A DNA stretch of 64,000 bases, from the NCBI RefSeq assembly GCF_900174585.1, contig NZ_FWPT01000002.1, forward strand, positions 248,001-312,000. The letters run 5' to 3'. Shown here piece by piece: positions 36,001-44,700 of the stretch (position 1 is the stretch's first letter; each line of letters starts with the position of its first letter). The notes beneath the pieces are model-generated. The model had not been told where the DNA came from. It did no database searches and saw only the letters and a program-made list of their open reading frames with translations. This DNA is from Parendozoicomonas haliclonae (lineage in GTDB: Bacteria > Pseudomonadota > Gammaproteobacteria > Pseudomonadales > Endozoicomonadaceae). A program made the position numbers and the translations under genes.

Positions 36001-38756
36001 TACTCCGCCAGCGCATCCAGAAAACAGTTACCTGCGGCATAAGCGCCAAGACCGGGAGGGCATGAGAGTGTGGCAGCGGATGAAAACAGCAGCACATACT
36101 CTGGCATTAATGCCTCAGCCAGCCGGTGCAGATTCCAGCCACCCTGCACCTTGGCTCCCAGAACCTGAGCAATACGTTCCGCAGTCTGGTGGCGAACCAC
36201 CCCATCATCAAGACTGCCCGCGCAATGGACTATTCCTTGAACCTTGCCCTTAAAATCACCCTGCGATATCAGCTTTTGCCCCAACTGTTCCATTGCCTGA
36301 GCATCACAGATATCAATCTGCTCCACCGAAAGTTTAAGCTCCGGATACTCTGTCTCTAAACGCTTCAAGGCTGGCGTTTGATCCTGCGATAAACCATGAC
36401 GGGAAAATAATATGACCGTCCTGATACCCTGCCTGGCAAGCCAGCGTGTCGTAAGCAAAGCCATGCCGCCGGTACCGGCAATCAGCCACGTCCCCTTTGC
36501 TGCGGTTAACAGTGGGTTACTAACATCGACCTCGGTATCATCCGGATCGTTAATCAGCCCCCGGGTAAAGAGGCGTTTTCTCCTCAGGCTGTAGATATCA
36601 CTAGTTTGGCTGTTGGCCAGCATTAACAGCCAGTCTGTATCCACAGGCTGATCCGCATCAACGATAACACCTGCAGTTTCCGGCACTTCACTGGCCAGGG
36701 TGCGAACAAGTGCAAGAATCGGAGCCAACAGGGGCTGTACGTCCTCACTTGGTTTGCTGGCAAAGGCTTGTTGGCAGAGAACATGCAGACGCGGTGGAGC
36801 CGGTGCATCATTAATCCATTGCGTTATGGCTATAAACTGCCGGATCAGCGGCTGAATAAGATCAAGGGGATCATCGGCCGTGTCGAGAGTAAGACTGGGC
36901 AGATGCCAGCAGAGATCAGTTGTCTTACCACTTGCACTCGCACTGGCGTCTTGAAGGGAGGGCAACTCCTGACCTGACTGAACGACAAGACAAGTGTTCT
37001 CTACCTGAACGCTGCCGTTTGAATTGTGGTCGTTTGAATTGTAGTCGTTTGATTTGATGGGGGCGCGAGCCAAAATCAGGGTCTGTGGACACTCTGCGGG
37101 GACAGGCGTCATTGCCTGATCAAAGCCAGCCAGTTCAAGCTGCTTACACCAACTCCCCGGTGACAACAGAGGATTATCAGACCGTAATTTGGTATCGGAA
37201 AACTTCCACCAGCCCTCTAGAAGACCGAAAACAATATCAATCCATGTCCCGGGGTTGGCTGCTTCCTGCAGCAACAACCAGCCGCCATCATGCAACAACG
37301 CCCGGGTATGCGTCAGAGTATCGGCAATACTCTGGGTCGCATGCAGAACATTCGAGGCTATAACAAGATCGTAACCTTGCTCACCATCGCTAATGGAATC
37401 CTGCTCAATATCCAAAATAGTGAACGACAGTCTCAGGCCACCACATCCATTAAAATGCCCCAGTCGTTTTTCCGCATCCTTGAGCAGAACCGGCGATATA
37501 TCGGAAAAGGCGTAGCTGAAATGCCCAGGGCAGGACTGCAGATATTCCAGCAATGGCTCCGTTGTGCCTCCGGTACCGGCACCGATCTCCAGTATTTTCA
37601 ATTCACCGCCTGCTGGAATGGTCTCAATCAGTTGCTCCAGCACCTGCTTGATCTGATGGCTGATGTACTCGTTGTCTGCACTGTCCCGGTAGAGGGCATT
37701 TACCAGTGAGGTATCATTGTTCGGAAAGATCAGCTGCTCGGGTTTCACCCTACCCAGCAGCACATCGGCCAGTTTTGGCCCCGTAGCATGCAGTAGCCGG
37801 GAGGCAGGGCTGGGCTCTGCCGGTACGCTTTCCGGTTCATCAAGCATCACATCGCTAACAGAGGGTTGCCAGCACCAGTTTTCACCGCTGTCATCTGGCT
37901 TTAAGTAGCCAGCAGCAACCAACCGTTTGAAAAGCAGCCGAAACAAGCGACGCTGGTTATCAACAATACCCAGAGTATCCGCCAGCTGATCGGCAGAAGG
38001 AATGCACGTCCCCGTATCAACAGACACACCCAGCGATACAAAGGCTGCCACCATATAGTGGCTGGTGAGTCGGTCAAGCTCGTCACGATAACTGTCAAAT
38101 GCCTGAAACCACTGACGATTCGATACATCAACCACTGCATCAGCCACTGTTCCGGTCATGCTGATGGGCGAAGGGAAATAACCCGCAACAGGAGCCGATA
38201 ACGGCGTTGCCACCCACTCATAATGAAACAGCAGATTATCCGTACCAGTGCTTTTGTTATGGTCAGATATTGGCAGCTCAGTGTTTACCCAGTGGCGTTT
38301 ACGCTGGAAAGGATAAACGGGCAAATCCAGCCGGCATCTCGTTTGGTCGGGATAGAGTTGCTTAAAAGCAATCTCATTGCCCTCAACATAGAATCGGGCA
38401 ACCTCTTTCAAAGATCTTTCCGTCAGCCCTCTGTCAGCCAATGCCATCCCTGACTCCGACAAGGATTTCTGACTATGGGCGTCACCATAAAAGCAGCTAT
38501 CCGGCAGTGGTTCAGGAGAGGCTTCACCGGTATATACCGCTAAAAAGCTATTCAGCTTCTGGCACAGATCAGACACAGAATCAGCACAAACAGCCAGCCG
38601 ATATACAAAGTGACTGCGATAGACCCCAAGGGTATAAGCCAAGTCCTCAAGACTAACCTCATGCCCTTCAAGGTAAGCGACCAGGTTATGGCATTGCGTG
38701 ATCAGTGCGGCAGGAGTATGGCCGGAAACAGGTACCAGCTGCAGGGGATGATCCAT
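30087..38756 (-). CDS. Type I polyketide synthase PksB: (KS)-cMT-KR-ACP / KS-[AT relic]-KR-ACP / KS
   Basis: 2889 residues. The N terminus (1-165) is a post-KS linker ending in LPVYPFQRKRHW, so it continues the KS at the end of PksA. C-methyltransferase about 180-560 with LEIGAGTGG near 390; KR with Tyr906 but a worn cofactor loop (AGTGGMALL for GGTGGLGLL); ACP Ser1075 (LGMDSLKAVE); KS Cys1308 (NTACSSS); a decayed AT about 1660-1850; KR Tyr2240; ACP Ser2394 (LGMDSMMMV); C-terminal KS Cys2637 ending in GSNAHVILASA, to be continued by the AT of PksC. The start ATG lies 2 nt after the PksA stop, with GGAGG inside the PksA end, so translation is coupled. It should install one alpha-methyl/beta-hydroxy unit and one beta-hydroxy unit. 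Confidence 0.95.
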   Translation of the reverse strand: MDHPLQLVPVSGHTPAALITQCHNLVAYLEGHEVSLEDLAYTLGVYRSHFVYRLAVCADSVSDLCQKLNSFLAVYTGEASPEPLPDSCFYGDAHSQKSLSESGMALADRGLTERSLKEVARFYVEGNEIAFKQLYPDQTRCRLDLPVYPFQRKRHWVNTELPISDHNKSTGTDNLLFHYEWVATPLSAPVAGYFPSPISMTGTVADAVVDVSNRQWFQAFDSYRDELDRLTSHYMVAAFVSLGVSVDTGTCIPSADQLADTLGIVDNQRRLFRLLFKRLVAAGYLKPDDSGENWCWQPSVSDVMLDEPESVPAEPSPASRLLHATGPKLADVLLGRVKPEQLIFPNNDTSLVNALYRDSADNEYISHQIKQVLEQLIETIPAGGELKILEIGAGTGGTTEPLLEYLQSCPGHFSYAFSDISPVLLKDAEKRLGHFNGCGGLRLSFTILDIEQDSISDGEQGYDLVIASNVLHATQSIADTLTHTRALLHDGGWLLLQEAANPGTWIDIVFGLLEGWWKFSDTKLRSDNPLLSPGSWCKQLELAGFDQAMTPVPAECPQTLILARAPIKSNDYNSNDHNSNGSVQVENTCLVVQSGQELPSLQDASASASGKTTDLCWHLPSLTLDTADDPLDLIQPLIRQFIAITQWINDAPAPPRLHVLCQQAFASKPSEDVQPLLAPILALVRTLASEVPETAGVIVDADQPVDTDWLLMLANSQTSDIYSLRRKRLFTRGLINDPDDTEVDVSNPLLTAAKGTWLIAGTGGMALLTTRWLARQGIRTVILFSRHGLSQDQTPALKRLETEYPELKLSVEQIDICDAQAMEQLGQKLISQGDFKGKVQGIVHCAGSLDDGVVRHQTAERIAQVLGAKVQGGWNLHRLAEALMPEYVLLFSSAATLSCPPGLGAYAAGNCFLDALAEYRLVRGEPALALDWGAVKDVGVERVQASNTTMASTLQALDIKPMTPVQAMDGMTRAFRLQAQQAYGSRVVSPIDPQALGAHGDSLPAVFRTLAAQHIPEVSRPKSNANPINGQTGLRSLLREQLRAQIRKSVQSVLDEQHQSLLTDQASFQELGMDSLKAVELRNQLVKALGQPLSSSVLFDYPSVDALVEHIRPLLAETESVEETVEPENRLQDASDKRTPHSDAVAIIGMGCRFPGAESPDAFWELLSEGLNTVGELPVDRRRLALDQPVAGPKGHGGYLNDIDMFDPLFFDIPPSQAASLDPQQRVLLETAWQAIEQAGLAKEQLWNSRTSVFVGLYHHDYQKKIAEAGVEELDGWTLLGSEHSTMAGRLSYWLGLRGANMPVNTACSSSLVSLHLACQGLINGESDLALAGGVSLLLSSYRQIYFDKLGALSSTGQCRPFGQEADGFVPAEGCGVLVLKRLADAERDNDNILAVIRGSAVNQDGRSQGLTAPNGPAQAQVIQEALDAAALQPTDIDYLEAHGTGTALGDPIEINALASVFHERSRKTPLQVGSVKSNIGHSEAAAGVAGVIKTVLAMQHGQLPASLSCTPVSRQIRWDAIPISVVRHLSGWPETGRPYRAGVSAFGFSGTNAHLILEQAPARKVVSRTQPALEVRSWQLVLLSARSPESLRAMVEEMLAYCQDLADSEAVTAENLAWNLAVRRSSFEYRLIVPAENLSDLYEELEQWLAAHSGQQKRCDPLAADETVLWLNLPEAPDALRQLVANYRSEQTFMEVLEHWAAFMGIALEGLLLQLSEPAQDSPNRDLAIAGIGCALVATWRLWGINGSSLVAEGLALPGILSDDQSLDDAFAMAQQLVDKKTTGRADPHLLKTCSQLVENQTVPIMKVDTEGMPSIDSSQLSHSRVVVCVEPLSAQYDLQTCCFSDPGAGLQQWFMSGGSVNWKAVWQGREGQPLDLPGYPWNRSAYWLHDASKKSVTRSATTSEIKSESLKVYQRVWQALQSQTAADSNIKTDDNSHVIVWPTNDQPGRDVFSAVEQQFQALKSHLVNESLPEVVWVLTRQGERLPGDISAGSDIASSEQSAIRGFVRGIAQEYPDLTFVLLDIGARDDAAEVIQQLKQRDEYRQYVLSRSLTRSLTEMAYRRGQFYRPILQESSSSPENNAPLLSGQALITGGLGSLGLHTALWLVEQGIEQLVLVSRHRPEDPERQQLLEQLQSRLPQTGSLQIELRDIGEPDVLANLLATMRSRSSDSIVVYHCAGVSENLPLAELDLQTLRNNMRPKVMGFEALASLPEDLRPDHIICFSSLASVTGRATQSAYCAANAWLDAGAERLSREGLSCRTISWGPWQAGMATRSRTLDALSASGIYPLTPHEALGRLSATAATGHSVVADLSEAMRERINFSESQNLDDEPEHSFQGEDNGFLDQYFQAAEIEKARLLTHWLKEQVLQLMGMEPDAALSEEEGFFALGMDSMMMVSLANTISKNLGLTLDAALIISAANLGGLARKLLPLLDKQCDRFKSPRSSPNKDNQATLVEERCTAAVDPVVILGSSCTLPGGVNDLDQFWQLLAEGRCTREKISPDRWPLEGFYSPDQDRVDRSYCPYGHFVELPGIEEALFYGISPREAEKMDPQQILLLKNAWLALENACLVPDDLRGERVGVFLGIGPPEFSHTQRHLRAETDMYSVTGSHISFAAGRLAHSLGLQGPCMAVDTACSSTLTALHLACQALDSGDCDLALVAGVQTIMLPQTYIALCRARAISADGLCKAFADNADGYSRGEGCGVLVLTRESRADQLAIPAQAKVASTAINHDGAGPGLTVPNSEAQQRLVQQALGKARLSEDDIGYLEAHGTGTRLGDPLEVMALAEVFAARRSPLPIGSVKGNIGHLEAGAGMAGLLKVMAAMRHRQLPPHLHAQTLNRQIPWQDIPVQVCQSLTPWPVDDSGTLYAGISSFGLSGSNAHVILASA
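33200..33780 (-). other. Decayed acyltransferase domain within PksB
   Basis: Residues about 1660-1850 of PksB, between a normal KS-AT linker and the post-AT sequence LDLPGYPWNRSAYW. LAIAGIGCALVATWRLWGI matches the AT helix usually read as PALFALEYALAELWRSWGV, and DDAFAMAQQLV matches the helix after the active site, but the GHSxGE segment is replaced by VAEGLALPGIL and the HAFHS and Arg motifs are absent. About 190 residues remain of a normal 300. It should be unable to load malonate. Confidence 0.78.
37016..37060 (-). repeat. 15-bp tandem repeat, three copies, in PksB linker
   Basis: cgtttgaattgtggt is followed by a near-identical copy and a third diverged copy. It encodes an Asn/Ser/Asp-rich linker (SNDYNSNDHNSNGS) between the C-methyltransferase and the ketoreductase, a flexible region that tolerates length change. 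Confidence 0.85.
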
Positions 38757-38758
38757 TG

Positions 38759-41700
38759 TCAGGGAGCCTCCTCAACAACAATATGGGCATTAGTACCGCT
38801 GATACCAAAGGAACTGATCCCCGCCCGACGTTTTCTCAGCGGACTGGACGACCAGACCTGAGAATCAGCAGCTGGAATTAAAGGAGAGTGCTCCCAGTCA
38901 ACCTCTCCGGAGAGCTGGCTGAAGCTGGAGGAGCCAGGTATCTGTTCATGGTTCAGACACAGGGTTACCTTGATCAAGCCGCTGATACCGGCCGCAGCCT
39001 GGGTGTGCCCGAGATTATGTTTGACCGCAGACAGGAACAGGCGATGATCAGGGCCGTTACGAAAAACCTGCTCCAGCGCCCGCGCTTCGATCGGATCACC
39101 CAGTCGGGTACCGGTGCCATGTGCTTCGATGAGATCAATGGCCTCGGGGTTCAGGTTGGCATCATCCAGCGCAGCACGGATGACCTGCACCTGAGCCGGA
39201 CCATTGGGCGCTGTAACACCCTGGCTACGACCATCATGGTTACTGCTGCATCCTGCGATCACACTCAGTATCGTGTCCCCATCCTCGATAGCATCATCCA
39301 GTCGTTTAAGCACTGCCACCCCACAGCCTTCTCCCCAGCCAACACCGTCCGCAGAGGCACTGAAGGGTTTACATCGACCATCCGGTGCCATGCCTTCCAA
39401 GCTGCTGAATTCCACATACATCACCGGGCTCAGGTTCAGGCTGACACCTCCTGCAAGAGCAAGGTCACACTGACCTGCCCGCAGTTTCTGGCAGGCCAGT
39501 TCAAGAGCGACCAGAGAGGAGGAACAGGCAGTATCAACCGTCAGGCTTGGTCCCTGTAGATCAAAGAAGTACGACAGTCGTCCGGAAATCAGACTCGGGG
39601 AGTTACCGCTGGCAATAGAGCCGTCCAGAGTTTCCGCACCCTGCCGGAGCAGCAAACCGTAGTCACTGGACATCAAGCCCATAAAGACTCCTGTTCGGCT
39701 GCCCCGCAAACGGGTAAGCGGGTATCCGGCTCGCTCAAATGCTTCCCAACTGGTTTCCAGCAATATTCGTTGCTGGGGATCCATCAGATCGGCTTCGTGA
39801 TCAGTGAGGCCAAAGAAATCGGCATCAAATAAATCGACCTGATCAATAAACCCACCATTGCGGGTCATGGTTTTTCCGGGCGTGCCGGGGACCGGGTCAT
39901 AGTAGGCATTGATATCCCAGCGGCTGGGCGGTACTTCCCGGGCGACACTTTCATCCTGCTGCAGAAATGCCCATAAGCCTTCCGGGTTCTGAATACCGCT
40001 GGGATAACGGCAACCCAAACCGATCACCGCAATTTTTCCGGATTCCTTTGGCCTTAAAGCGTTGCGGGTGGCCTGTGACTGAACCGACTTGGTCTTCGCT
40101 TCCGTATGCATCCTAGCCCTTCGGGAAGACATCCGGTCCGCAAGATGCGCGACCAGTTTATGGAGAGTGGGATAGTCAAAGGCCAGAGTCGCTGGCAGCC
40201 CACCATCCAGTACTGACGACAACTGCGTCATAAGGGTGTTACGCAATTCCACCGCCAGCAGGGAATCCAGCCCAAGAGACTGCAGGGGTTGATGCACATC
40301 GATAAAGGACTGGTCATCCGGTAATGCAAGCAAAGGCATCAGGGCCTTCTTGACCATCGTCGTCAGACTGGCAAGAAACTCGTCATCAGGCAGACTGAGC
40401 AGGTGGACAGCGTCACCGGTTGTTCCCGACACTGGTTGTTTATTATCCACAATTGGCCGCTGAAGCATTGAAGATTGCCGGAGCGTTTGCGGCTGGTAAT
40501 CCATAGCAATAACCGGATCACGGTCATCAGCAGCCAATACCTGTTTCAGTAATACCAATGCCTGCTCAGAGGCCAATGGGGTAATGCCCATACTATGAAG
40601 GCGCTGGAGATCCTGCTGGCTTAACCCACCGGCCATACCGGTCGACTGCCATGGCCCCCAATGAATCACCTGACAGGCCAGCCCCTGTTGTCGGCGATAA
40701 ACACCGATGGCATCGAGAAATCCGTTGGCAGCACTGTAGGCCGTTTGCCCGGGTGAACCCAGCACAGCAGCCGCTGATGAAAACAGCACAAAATACTTTA
40801 ACGGCTTTGGACCGGACAGGCTGGCGATGTGCAGCCACCAGGCTCCATTAGCTTTGCCCGATAGCGCCTTCTCAAGCTGTTCAGGTTGAGTGTCGGTCAG
40901 CAATGCATCCTGTAACTCACCCGCCAGATGAAAGATTGCGGTCAGCGGATATTCCACCGGTATCGCAGCAATCTGTGCCGAGATGGCCTGCTCGTCACTG
41001 ATGTCACACTGCTTGCAAATAACGGTGGCGCCCCGGCTCTCCACCCCTGCGATAACAGTTTTGGCTTCGACATTTGGTGGATGGCGCCCCAACAAGACAA
41101 CACAGCTCGGTCGCAACCACTCCATCAGCTCGGGCAGTATATGTTGCGCGAGACTGCCGAAAGCACCGGTCACAAGAAGGGTTTCGCCTTCCAAAGAGAC
41201 CGGAGTAGAGTTGGCCGACTCCGGTTTGACACGCAGTTCAGGTACCGCCACCCGAGCAATATCACCCTCTATCGTTATCAGGCATTCGCGAGGCAGGGTT
41301 TGCCCGGTTAACCAATGAACCTGACTGAGTAGATGCTGCCTTGCTTCCACGGTCGCCGATAAAAGCAGACAGGTTAACGGGAGCTGAGGGTGCTCCCGTT
41401 GTGCGCTCCGCGCCATGGCAAGAACGGGTGCAGATACCGGATAACAGCTTGAACTGTTGTTTTGGACGGGAAAAATCCACACATGACGCGCTGTCGTTTG
41501 CTCATCCGCTAACACTTTCAACCAGACCAGAGCCTTCTGCGTCAGCTGTTCTAACTCTTCAGGAACAAAATCCCTCTCTTCGGTTGATTCTTGCCCAGGC
41601 CAAAATACGACAGTGACGCTCTCGTTCGCATCCACTTCATCAGTGCAATCAGCCAACGCATTGCGAGTGTCAGACTTATCCAGCACCACAATCTGAATAG

Positions 41701-44700
41701 CGTTGTTATCACGACTTGGAGAATTCTCGGATAGAGAGTGCTCTCCGGCAGGCTGCCAGCCAACTGTCCAGAGTGCGGGGCCTGCCCCAGACGCTTTTGC
41801 TTCAGCTTCCGAATGCTGTCGCAGCAAGGTGTCACGATCGGTCTGTTTGCAGGCAAAGCCTTCTACCTCAACGACACAGTGTCCCTGTTTATCCCTCAGC
41901 GAGAAATTGGCTCTGCGGGTAGACAGGTCAGAATCGCCTTTGACAGTGTCGTTATCGGAAAGCAGCTGATAGTCGCTGAGTGCCCTGACCGGCGCAGCCC
42001 CATAAAGTGTCAGCCGTTCAATGGAAAGAGGGATATAACGGCTTGCGGCGTCCTCCTGCTCGGCCATCAGGATGGCTCCTGACGCTATCGCATTATCCAG
42101 AAGCACAGGATGAAGAGGTGCTATTCCTGCAGCGGCATCAGGCCCCTGAATCCGGTTGAGGACACGGCTCCCGGTAGCCTGCAAACCCTGCCCCCAGCAC
42201 CAGAGCGGATCAAAATGGATACCGAAATATTGGTCGAGACAACGCAGCCACTCCACGACGGAGAAGTTGGGTGCGTTCTCCAATGTCGGCATCAGTACAC
42301 CCGACTCGGTCTGGGACGATACTTGTGTGAATAAGGGCTCAACATATCCCTGAGCATGCTCTCTGAGCCCCCCCTGATGCTCACTGTATACACGACAGTG
42401 CATCCTGCTATCGCCAACTCCAACAGGGGTAAGCCGACAATAGAGAGTATCCCGGGAAGCCGGCAGCATCGGCTCAGTAAAGCTGATCGAGGTCAGCAGT
42501 AACTGATCCGTAGCCAGCATGTCTGAGGCAGCTGCCAACATAAAACTGATATGCACGGCGCCTGCTAAAGCCACCTCGCCATAGACCTTGTGATGATAAA
42601 GAAACGGGGTTTCGCTCTCACTGATAGTCAGCTGGTAAAGAGAATCTCCCGATTGAGAAAGGGGAATGCGCTGACCACTGAACGGATAACGCCCCGTTGC
42701 CGGTATAACCTCATCATTGGGCTGAGAGCTGCTGAAGTGAGAACGCAGACGATCACTCTGAATCCAGAAGTGTTCGCCCTGAAAGGGGTAACCGGGAAGA
42801 TTCACCAACCGTGCCTGAATTCCTAAGGCGCGATATATCTCCGCCCAGTCCAACGCCCTGCCCTGGCAAAAATACTCGGCCATAAGTGGCAGGCTTTCTG
42901 TAGCCAGAGGTTGCTCTGGCAAAGGCTGAGTAGAAGGCGTGCCATTAACGTTTACAGCCTCAGAAAGGAAGCACCCCTCTCCTGCACGCCCCTCAGACAA
43001 TGCCTCCAGACCGGCCTGCAGTTGCTCCACCGAAGAGCAGATAATCGCGGCTCGCCATGGGTAATGTGCACGCCCTACCGCAAGGGTATAGGCAAGACCC
43101 TGAAGACTGTCGGTCACAGAGTCTGCCTGTCGCAACTGTGCTGCCAACTGCTGAATCCTGCGCTGTAACGCCGCTTTATTTTTACCCGATAACAACACCA
43201 AAACAGGCTGTTCTTCATCATTAGCTGCTGTCGATGCCGGGGGAGCCTGTTCCATTATCAGGTGTACATTGGTGCCACTGATACCAAATGAACTTAGGCC
43301 ACACCGTAAGGATTGTCTGGAATCGTTATTCAACAGAGGCCGCAGTTCACTGTTCACAACCACGGAAATATCCGACCAGTTGATACGCGTGTTCAACGGA
43401 CCATCAAGGGGATGTGGCGGCAAGGCTCGCCGGTTCAGTATTGCAACCAGTTTCAGAAGTCCGGCAACCCCGGCTGCTGACTCCAGATGGCCAATATTGG
43501 CTTTAATGCTGCCTATTCGCAGAGGCTGAATCCGCCCCGGGGCCTGACCATAAACAGCCTGCAAGGCATCAACTTCAATGGGATCGCCCAGCGGTGTACC
43601 GGTGCCATGGGTTTCGACAAAATCGACACTGTCTGCCGGTACGCCGGCATTATCCAGCGCCTGACGAAGCACCTTTTGCTGGGCCAGACCATTGGGAACC
43701 GTCATACCGCTGCTGCTACCATCATGATTAACAGCACTGCCACGAATGACCGCAAGCACCGGCTCCCCACGGCGCTGAGCCTCATCCAGACGACGCAAGG
43801 CAACCATCCCGCAACCTTCCCCCCGACCATAACCATCAGCCTGATCCGAAAAGGTTTTACAGCGACCATCCGGAGCAATAGCCCGGGTCCGGGAGAGGGC
43901 AACAAAACCGGCCGGTGAAAGAAGTAACTGCACACCGCCAGCCAGCGCCAGATCACACTCTCCATTTCTTAAAGCCTGAATGGCAAGATGGATAGCTACC
44001 AAAGAAGAAGAACAGGCGGTATCGACTGCCAGACTTGGCCCCTGTAGACCCAGCCAATAGGACAGGCGGCCAGCGGCAAAGCTGGTGTGGGTTCCGGTCA
44101 CATCCAAAGCATTCAGATTATCCAGACCACGGTCTTGCAGCTGTTCATACTCACTGGGGCCGATACCGACATATAGCCCAGTTTCACTGTCATGTAACTG
44201 TTCAGGGTTCAGCCCGGCATTCTCCAGTGCGGTCCAGGCCGATTCCAGCAACAACCTATGCTGGGGATCCATGCTTTCCGCTTCACGGGGGGGAATGCCA
44301 AAGAAACCGGCATCAAAGCGACCCGGTTCCTCTATAAACGCACCGCGTCGGGTATAGCTTTTACCCGTGGCATTGGGATCGGTATCAAACAGCGGATTGA
44401 TATCAAAACGATCTTCAGGAATATCACACGTGGTATCACTTCCCTGTTCCAGCATCTCCCAGAGACTGGACAAATCATGGACGCCCCCAGGCAGACGACA
44501 GCCCACACCGATGATGGCAATTGGTTGCTCACTGTCGTTCACTGCCATTTTCGGAAGAGCCGCAGCTTCTGGTACAGACTCGCTGCCTACAACCTTGACC
44601 AGCTCTGCAAGAATACGATCCGCCAGCGCCTGAAGATTGGGAACCGTAACCGCCAGGGTTGCTGGCAACTCAAGACCCAGTTGTTTCTCCATCCGTTGGC

